64,000 nucleotides of DNA, from positions 37,381 through 101,380 of the forward strand of contig CAIVQO010000077.1 of NCBI GenBank assembly GCA_903908065.1, read 5' to 3'. Position numbers and translations under genes: made by a program. Positions 58,692 to 64,000 of the stretch are shown one piece after another (the first letter of the stretch is position 1; every line of letters begins with the position of its first letter). Source of the stretch: an uncultured beta proteobacterium. Lineage in GTDB: Bacteria; Pseudomonadota; Gammaproteobacteria; Burkholderiales; Rhodocyclaceae. Below the pieces are notes generated by a model. The model saw only the letters and a list, made by a program, of their open reading frames with translations, did no database searches and was not told the DNA's origin.

Positions 58692-59578
58692 CGGCGCAAA
58701 TCTGCCAGCACACCCTCGATCATGCGTCCGGCCTGGCCGAGATAGGCAGCACCGAAAAGGTTGTAGTGATTGAGGACATGGTAGAGGTTGTATAGCGGTT
58801 TGCGGCGTTCATAGTCGCGGTCCAGAGCCCACTCACCGCGATAGGCGGCAAAAAAGCTGGTGGGGAAGCCGCCAAACAGTTCCGCCATGGCGATGTCGGC
58901 CTCCCGATCTCCCCAGTAGCACGCCGGGTCGAACACGACAGGTTCACCGTTTCCGAGTTGCCCGGCGTTGCCTGCCCACAAATCGCCATGCAAGAGGCTC
59001 GCCTGCGGCCGGTAGTCGAGGAACAATCCCCCCAGCCTGTCGACGATGCCTACGCCTTTTGCATGAAGTTCCCTGCCCAGACCGCGAGACAGGGCCAGGT
59101 CGAGCTGAGGGCGCAGGCGGTATTCGCCGAAAAAATGCGCCCAGTCGCGGTGTGGTGTGTTGATCTGCGGCGTCGTGCCGATGAAATTGTCCTCAGTCCA
59201 GCCCCAGGACTCGCCCAGGCATCGATGCAATTCTGCAAGCTTGCGGCCGAGGATCGATCCCCCAGCCTGGCTCAGGGGAAGCAGGTCGAGCCATTCCAGC
59301 AGAATAAAAGCGCAGTCGTTGGCCGCACCATGCCCGATCACGGCAGGCGTGCGGATGACACCTGCCGACGCGAGCGCGTCGAGACCGGCAGCCTCGCCGG
59401 CAAACATGGGCAACGCAGCGGCTCCACTGGTCTTGAGGAAATATCGACGCGGACCGTCCTCGATCCGCCATGCGGAGCGAATCGACCCTCCGTGAACCTG
59501 ATTGATCCTTGCCTTGGAGATGTCCTTCCCGGTGGTCGCGCCGATCAGCTCGGCGACAAATGGCCATTCCGGTGTCAC
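58688..59578 (-). CDS. Fructosamine kinase family protein
   Basis: A 296-residue FN3K-family kinase (YniA-like), which phosphorylates ketosamines or ribulosamines for protein deglycation. INQVHGGSIRSAWRIEDGPRRYFLK is the N-lobe with the Lys, LLHGDLWAGN the catalytic loop and VVFDPACYWGDREADIAM the metal-binding Asp region. The start is GTG 59578, overlapping the stop of the upstream kinase (GTGA); the longer track ORF is out of frame with that gene. It is the third gene of an argH-kinase-FN3K run. Confidence 0.92.
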   Translation of the reverse strand: MTPEWPFVAELIGATTGKDISKARINQVHGGSIRSAWRIEDGPRRYFLKTSGAAALPMFAGEAAGLDALASAGVIRTPAVIGHGAANDCAFILLEWLDLLPLSQAGGSILGRKLAELHRCLGESWGWTEDNFIGTTPQINTPHRDWAHFFGEYRLRPQLDLALSRGLGRELHAKGVGIVDRLGGLFLDYRPQASLLHGDLWAGNAGQLGNGEPVVFDPACYWGDREADIAMAELFGGFPTSFFAAYRGEWALDRDYERRKPLYNLYHVLNHYNLFGAAYLGQAGRMIEGVLADLRR

Positions 59579-60888
59579 AGGGAAGCGATGCGCGCGTTGG
59601 CGTAGGCCAGACGGCCGGCGATGACAGCGAGGAAGCCCTGATAGAAATGCATGCGACAGGCATCCGACGCGTGTTGCAGTGCGCGCGCCGGGATGGTCAC
59701 CACTCGCGCAGCCGTTCGCGCCACCACATCGGCGCCACGGCTGTGCTCGCCACGCCGGATGATGGCCATCTCGCCGAAACACTCTCCAGATGTGAGCAGT
59801 CCCAGCGGGTGGCTGTTTTTCGAAACCGTCAATTCACCGTCGAGCAGAAAGGCAAAAAAATCTCCCCGCTCGCCATCGCGCATGATCATGGTTCCAGCTG
59901 CAACTTCGTCCCAGCGCGAAAAGCGAACCACCTCCCAGAGATCGACATCCGAAAACTCGCCGAAAAAGGGCAGGGCGCGCAATGATTCGAACTTCTCGCT
60001 ATCCGGGAATGCCTGCCGGTAGGACGAGAGCTGCTTGTTGCGGAATGATTGGGCGAGGTCGTGGGAGAACTCCTCCCAGGTCTGATAGCGCGCCTCCACT
60101 TCCTTCTGCATGGCGCGCGCGACCACCGCATCCAGGCTGGCGGGGAGGTCGCTGCGAAAGGTCGACGGCGGAGGCGGGTCGGTGTTGCAAATCTGGTACA
60201 CCATGCCGTAATTGGAGGTCGACTGGAAAGGCAGCCGCCCACTGAGCAACTGGTACATCACCACGCCGAGGGAATAGATGTCGGTCTGGTGATCGAGCGG
60301 GTGATCGCGCACCTGCTGCGGCGACATGTAGGCTGGTGAGCCGACGCCGGACACTTGAGTACGCGTCTGGTCGGAGCCGGTCATCATCGCAGCGCCGAAA
60401 TCCGAAATCTTGATGTCGCCGCCGACATGGTCGGGGCTGTCCGCCGGATTGGCCAGCAGAATGTTGGCCGGCTTGATGTCGCGGTGGGTGATCCCGGCGC
60501 GGAAGGCGTAATCCAGCGCACGCGTGCATTTGAATATCATCTCGACCAGGCGATCGACGGGGAGCAGCGTGCTGGGTGAGCAAAATGGCTCCAGGGTGCC
60601 GCCCTTGACGTATTCCATGACGATGTAACTCTGGTCCTCTCCGAGTACCGCATCAAATATCTGGACGATGTGGGGATGGACCAGCTTGCCGGCGAGCGAG
60701 GCCTCGGTCATCAGCAGGTTGCGATACAGCTTGCCCCGTTCCTTGTCGCGCAGAACTTCCGGAAAGATGGCCTTGACCGCTACCTCACGCTTGGCAAAGG
60801 GGTCGTAGCCGAGATAGACAATGGAGGTCGCCCCCTCACCGAGTTTGGACCGGATTTCGTACTTGCCAATGCGCTCCGGCGTAGCCAT
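59575..60888 (-). CDS. Ser/Thr protein kinase fused to a cyclic nucleotide-binding domain
   Basis: A 437-residue Hanks-type kinase (about 10-285) with a C-terminal CNB domain (about 305-425). KLGEGATSIVY is the glycine loop, Lys39 in VAVKAI, HRDIKPAN (Asp137), DFG (163-165) and SPAYMSPQQ the activation end. The CNB phosphate cassette is GECFGEMAIIRRGEHSRGADVV, with Glu373 and Arg384 in the places that bind cyclic nucleotide. No transmembrane segment. It resembles a bacterial PKG/PKA with the order reversed. It starts 3 bases after the argH stop. Confidence 0.92.
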   Translation of the reverse strand: MATPERIGKYEIRSKLGEGATSIVYLGYDPFAKREVAVKAIFPEVLRDKERGKLYRNLLMTEASLAGKLVHPHIVQIFDAVLGEDQSYIVMEYVKGGTLEPFCSPSTLLPVDRLVEMIFKCTRALDYAFRAGITHRDIKPANILLANPADSPDHVGGDIKISDFGAAMMTGSDQTRTQVSGVGSPAYMSPQQVRDHPLDHQTDIYSLGVVMYQLLSGRLPFQSTSNYGMVYQICNTDPPPPSTFRSDLPASLDAVVARAMQKEVEARYQTWEEFSHDLAQSFRNKQLSSYRQAFPDSEKFESLRALPFFGEFSDVDLWEVVRFSRWDEVAAGTMIMRDGERGDFFAFLLDGELTVSKNSHPLGLLTSGECFGEMAIIRRGEHSRGADVVARTAARVVTIPARALQHASDACRMHFYQGFLAVIAGRLAYANARIASL

Positions 60889-60891
60889 CTT

Positions 60892-62295
60892 TCAGAGTCG
60901 GTTCCTGGCCCGGGCGATAGCGGCGCGTACCTGGGCGGGCGCTGTACCGCCAACGTGGTTGCGTGCGCCAAGCGAGCCCGCGACGGTAAGTACGGAAAAT
61001 ACGTCGTCCTCGATCAGCGTTGAGAATTCCCGCAACTCCGCGAGGTCAAGATCGGGCAGGTCGCACGCTTTCGCCTCGCAGCGGCGCACGGCACGCGCTA
61101 CTGCCTCGTGGGCATCGCGGAAGGGCAGGCCCTTCTTGACCAGATAGTCGGCCAGGTCGGTCGCAGTGGCGTAGCCCTGGCGCAAGGCAGATGCCATGGC
61201 GTCTGCCTTGACGCGGATTCCGGGCACCAGGTCGGCAAAGATGCGCAGAGTATCGACCAGCGTATCTGCGGTGTCGAACAGGGGTTCCTTGTCTTCCTGG
61301 TTGTCCTTGTTGTAGGCCAACGGCTGTCCCTTCATCAATGTCAGCAGTCCCATGAGATGGCCGAATACCCGCCCGGTTTTGCCGCGCGCAAGTTCGGGAA
61401 CATCCGGGTTCTTTTTCTGCGGCATGATCGAGGAGCCGGTGCAGAAACGATCGGCCAGATCAATGAAGCCGACGCGGGGGCTCATCCAGAGAATCAGTTC
61501 TTCGGAAAAGCGTGACACATGCGTCATGACCAGCGAGGCGGCAGCACAGAATTCGATGGCGAAATCCCGGTCCGAAACGGCATCGAGGGAGTTTTCGCAA
61601 ACACCATCGAATCCAAGCTCCTGCGCAACGAAGGCGCGGTCAATGGGAAAGGTGGTTCCCGCCAACGCGGCCGCGCCTAGGGGGAGTCGATTCGCCCGCC
61701 GTCGGCAATCGGCAAAGCGGCTGCGATCACGCTCCAGCATCTCGACATAGGCCAGCAGGTGGTGGCCGAAGGTGACAGGTTGTGCGACCTGCAAATGGGT
61801 GAAGCCCGGCATGGGTGTTTCCGCATGTGTCTCGGCGAGCCCCAGCAAGGCAGCCTGAAGCTGGCGCAACAACTGGTCGATGCCATCCATCGTATCGCGC
61901 AGCCAGAGCCGGATGTCAGTCGCCACCTGGTCGTTGCGCGAGCGACCGGTATGCAATCGTTTGCCCGGGTCGCCGACCAGCGCGGTAAGGCGCTTTTCAA
62001 TGTTGAGATGCACGTCCTCGTCATCGAGGTTCCAGTTGAATTTGCCGGCTTCGATTTCCGCCACGATGGTGGCCATGCCCGTCTCGATCGCGGCCAGATC
62101 GGCACCGGAAATGATCTCCTGGCGGGCGAGCATGCGCGCATGGGCCAGCGACCCGCGTATGTCCTGGCGCCACATTCGCTGGTCGAAGAATACCGATGCG
62201 GTGTAGCGTTTGACGAGATCGGAAACCGGCTCGGAAAAGCGTCCGGACCAGGCAACGGAAGTCTCGTCTGTTTTGGTGGGGTGGTGAATGCTCAT
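60892..62295 (-). CDS. argH: Argininosuccinate lyase ArgH
   Basis: A 467-residue fumarase-superfamily enzyme for the last arginine step. The signature [24 protein letters not shown] holds the catalytic Ser loop; [32 protein letters not shown]-type (here [17 protein letters not shown]) and [28 protein letters not shown] are conserved. The start is ATG 62295. It is divergent from ispB across a 285-bp gap. The Ser/Thr kinase gene follows almost without a gap, so it may be cotranscribed. Confidence 0.97.
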   Translation of the reverse strand: MSIHHPTKTDETSVAWSGRFSEPVSDLVKRYTASVFFDQRMWRQDIRGSLAHARMLARQEIISGADLAAIETGMATIVAEIEAGKFNWNLDDEDVHLNIEKRLTALVGDPGKRLHTGRSRNDQVATDIRLWLRDTMDGIDQLLRQLQAALLGLAETHAETPMPGFTHLQVAQPVTFGHHLLAYVEMLERDRSRFADCRRRANRLPLGAAALAGTTFPIDRAFVAQELGFDGVCENSLDAVSDRDFAIEFCAAASLVMTHVSRFSEELILWMSPRVGFIDLADRFCTGSSIMPQKKNPDVPELARGKTGRVFGHLMGLLTLMKGQPLAYNKDNQEDKEPLFDTADTLVDTLRIFADLVPGIRVKADAMASALRQGYATATDLADYLVKKGLPFRDAHEAVARAVRRCEAKACDLPDLDLAELREFSTLIEDDVFSVLTVAGSLGARNHVGGTAPAQVRAAIARARNRL

Positions 62296-62521
62296 GGTAG
62301 TTCAGTCTGTGCCGCGAGCGCGGCGTGATTCGGTTCGTGACACGCGGGACAAGCAAAATCACTGGAAAATCAATGTGGATCAGCCTGTGGGTGAGGATGG
62401 CAGTATACGGGAAATCCGATTCAGGCCCGGCAACCGGGGGGCGCGGGCATGCCGCGCAGGAAGCCGGGCATCGGGGGATGCCGGAACAAAATCGATACCC
62501 GGTTTCATTGGTTGCGACGCG

Positions 62522-62550
62522 TTGACGACCTCCGGATCGCCGCCTAACAT
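62522..62550 (+). promoter_or_regulatory. ispB promoter
   Basis: TTGACG (62522-62527), a 17-bp spacer and TAACAT (62545-62550). A start near 62557 leaves about 24 bases before GTG 62581. The rest of the argH-ispB gap holds only short GC hairpins and no ORF that I trust. Confidence 0.6.
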
Positions 62551-62580
62551 CGCTCCTTTCGCCCAGTGCCCCTTGATCCC

Positions 62581-63549
62581 GTGAATATCGCCAGCCTCTA
62601 TGCCCCGATTGCCGCCGACATGAATGCCGTGGATGAAGTCGTCCGTGCCCGGCTGCATTCGGACGTGGTGCTGGTTCGACAAGTCGCGGAGTACATCATT
62701 TCCGCGGGTGGCAAACGAATGCGGCCTGCGCTGGTGCTCCTTTCGGCAGGCGCCTGCGGTTATTCCGGTGTCAAGCACCACGAGCTTGCCGCTGTGGTCG
62801 AGTTCATCCACACCGCGACCCTGTTACATGACGATGTTGTCGATGAATCATCCTTGCGCCGCGGGCGTGACACCGCGAATGCCGTGTTCGGCAATCCGGC
62901 GAGCGTGCTGGTTGGCGATTTCCTGTACTCACGCGCCTTCCAAATCATGGTCGGGGTGGGGAGCATGCGCGTGATGCAGGTGCTGGCCGATGCCACCAAC
63001 ATCATTGCCGAAGGCGAGGTCCTGCAGTTGATGAACTGCCGCAACGCGGACATCGAAGTCGATGCCTACCTGCGGGTGATTCGCTACAAGACGGCAAAGC
63101 TTTTCGAGGCCGCCGGTCGCCTCGGTGCGATCCTTGGCGGGGCGACGCCAGCAGTCGAAGAAGCCCTCGCGTCCTATGGCACTCACATTGGCACTGCATT
63201 TCAGTTGATCGACGATGTGCTCGACTATTCGGGCCAGGAAGCGGAAACCGGAAAGCATCTCGGCGACGATTTGGCCGAAGGGAAGCCGACGCTGCCCCTG
63301 ATACATGTCATACAGAATGGCACGACAGAACAGGCAGGCTTAGTACGCGATGCGATCGAGCAAGCCAGCGGGGAACGCTTTGCCGATGTGCTCGAGGCGG
63401 TTCGATCCAGCGGTGCACTCGAGGCGGCAAGGCGCCACGGAGAGGCCGAGGCGGCAGTGGCCAAAGCTGCCTTGGCTGTGCTGCCGGATTCAAAGTTCCG
63501 TGAAACGCTGCTACAATTGGCAGACTTTGCCGTGCAACGGAGTTTTTGA
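62581..63549 (+). CDS. ispB: Octaprenyl diphosphate synthase IspB
   Basis: A 322-residue trans-prenyltransferase that makes the ubiquinone side chain. GGKRMRPALVLL, the first Asp-rich motif HDDVVDESSLRRGR (about 83) and the second LIDDVLDYSG are intact; GKPTLPLIHVI follows as in the family. I choose GTG 62581 (MNIASLYAPIAADM) over the track GTG 62566, because the promoter would leave too short a leader for the latter. It is single, followed by tRNA-Pro after 86 bases. Confidence 0.94.
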   Translation: MNIASLYAPIAADMNAVDEVVRARLHSDVVLVRQVAEYIISAGGKRMRPALVLLSAGACGYSGVKHHELAAVVEFIHTATLLHDDVVDESSLRRGRDTANAVFGNPASVLVGDFLYSRAFQIMVGVGSMRVMQVLADATNIIAEGEVLQLMNCRNADIEVDAYLRVIRYKTAKLFEAAGRLGAILGGATPAVEEALASYGTHIGTAFQLIDDVLDYSGQEAETGKHLGDDLAEGKPTLPLIHVIQNGTTEQAGLVRDAIEQASGERFADVLEAVRSSGALEAARRHGEAEAAVAKAALAVLPDSKFRETLLQLADFAVQRSF

Positions 63550-63635
63550 TTGCCGCAATGTTCGCAAGGATGACCCTCCGGGCCGGATGCAAGGGCCTGT
63601 TCCCGCAACGTCAATCCTTGTTACCAACCTGCCAT

Positions 63636-63712
<77 letters not shown>

Positions 63713-63770
63713 TTCCACCCTTGTATTTTTGGGCGTTACACGCTAAGTAACGACTTACTTTTGCTCGTCT

Positions 63771-63799
63771 AAAGTAGTACAGTTATTGTGTACTACTTT
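63771..63799. terminator. Hairpin downstream of tRNA-Pro
   Basis: A perfect 10-bp inverted repeat AAAGTAGTAC/GTACTACTTT with a 9-base AT-rich loop, followed by further T. It may terminate the tRNA transcript. The surrounding DNA is AT-rich, unlike the rest of the window. Confidence 0.6.
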
Positions 63800-63881
63800 T
63801 TCCTGAAAAGCGCCCCTTAACGCCGCCATTGTTCGCGTCAAATATGGCTGCGAGACTAGGAATCATGGGCGTTTCCACATA

Positions 63882-63942
63882 TGTTGACGCGCACTGAAAA
63901 GTACCCGGAAATCGAGGTGGCTGCGCGCTGAAAAATACCCGG
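63882..63942 (+). mobile_element. Left end of an IS21-family element (truncated by window)
   Basis: It begins with TGTTGACGCGC, the usual IS21-type terminal TG-start. Two near-identical 20-bp boxes, GCGCACTGAAAAGTACCCGG (63889-63908) and GCGCGCTGAAAAATACCCGG (63923-63942), match at 18 of 20 positions and look like the internal transposase-binding repeats of IS21 ends. A ribosome site and start codon follow. The right end and genes istA/istB lie beyond the window. Confidence 0.6.
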
Positions 63943-63986
63943 GGTGTTCAACTCGCCTGCTTTCAAACGAGCAGGGCGTAAGGGAG

Positions 63987-64000
63987 ATGATCACCATGAA
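63987..64000 (+). CDS. Start of a transposase gene (istA-like), 3' truncated by window
   Basis: AAGGGAG is followed by ATG 63987 (MITMK) and, nine bases on, ATG 63996, which has the better spacing. Only five codons are visible. The assignment rests on the IS21-type end just upstream, not on protein similarity. Confidence 0.35.

Overview
This window reads as chromosome from a GC-rich Betaproteobacterium, most likely Rhodocyclales or a close relative. The evidence is the ftsZ-lpxC-DUF721-M23 peptidase-secA order, yhdP-nitrilase-tldD divergent from glnE, kdsD-kdsC-lptC-lptA divergent from a Kef antiporter, a phasin gene for polyhydroxyalkanoate granules, and frequent TAAAAT-type -10 boxes just after GC hairpins. 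Almost all of it is ordinary housekeeping DNA. Accessory patches lie at about 31.2-33.3 kb, 41.8-42.1 kb and after 63.7 kb.

Layout. 0-6.5 kb: end of ftsZ, lpxC, small membrane protein, DciA-like gene, M23 peptidase, secA. 6.5-8.1 kb: mtnA overlapping a class II aldolase (methylthioadenosine salvage). 8.3-16.2 kb: fbp, a PAS/GGDEF/EAL protein, pyrF with an MFS transporter, glnS, crcB. 16.2-22.1 kb: first MazEF-like pair, hrpA, EI24 membrane protein, molybdopterin-binding protein. 22.1-31.2 kb: tldD, nitrilase and yhdP divergent from glnE. 31.2-33.3 kb: low-GC orphan gene, REP-like hairpin, second MazEF pair. 33.4-41.8 kb: argJ, NnrU-like methyltransferase, a tightly overlapping DUF4202/dehydrogenase/dehydrogenase/PAS-GGDEF-EAL operon, FKBP, aminotransferase. 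42.1-48.4 kb: phasin with its own control region, enoyl-CoA hydratase, LPS export and Kdo genes, Kef antiporter. 48.4-53.7 kb: a four-gene membrane glycan-type operon. 53.7-63.6 kb: pilin with a sigma-54 promoter, histidine kinase, class III adenylate cyclase, apaG, grxD, fructosamine-kinase-like gene, Ser/Thr kinase fused to a cyclic-nucleotide domain, argH, ispB. The end holds tRNA-Pro(CGG) and the left end of an IS21-type element.

The most unusual signal is a dispersed bipartite motif, AAGTCGGCGC-N7-ACGGCG, found ten times exactly and twice with one mismatch between 12.2 and 51.2 kb, on both strands. Three copies are intergenic. Eight lie in sense orientation in unrelated genes and all use the same reading frame, giving [KE]VGAxxT[AV]. 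One is antisense in a dehydrogenase gene. In glnS the motif sits inside what looks like an in-frame insertion of about 22 residues. I do not know of a described element with this sequence. A DNA-uptake-like signal, a protein-binding site or a tiny mobile repeat are all open. Functions are assigned from sequence motifs read by eye; no database search was run.
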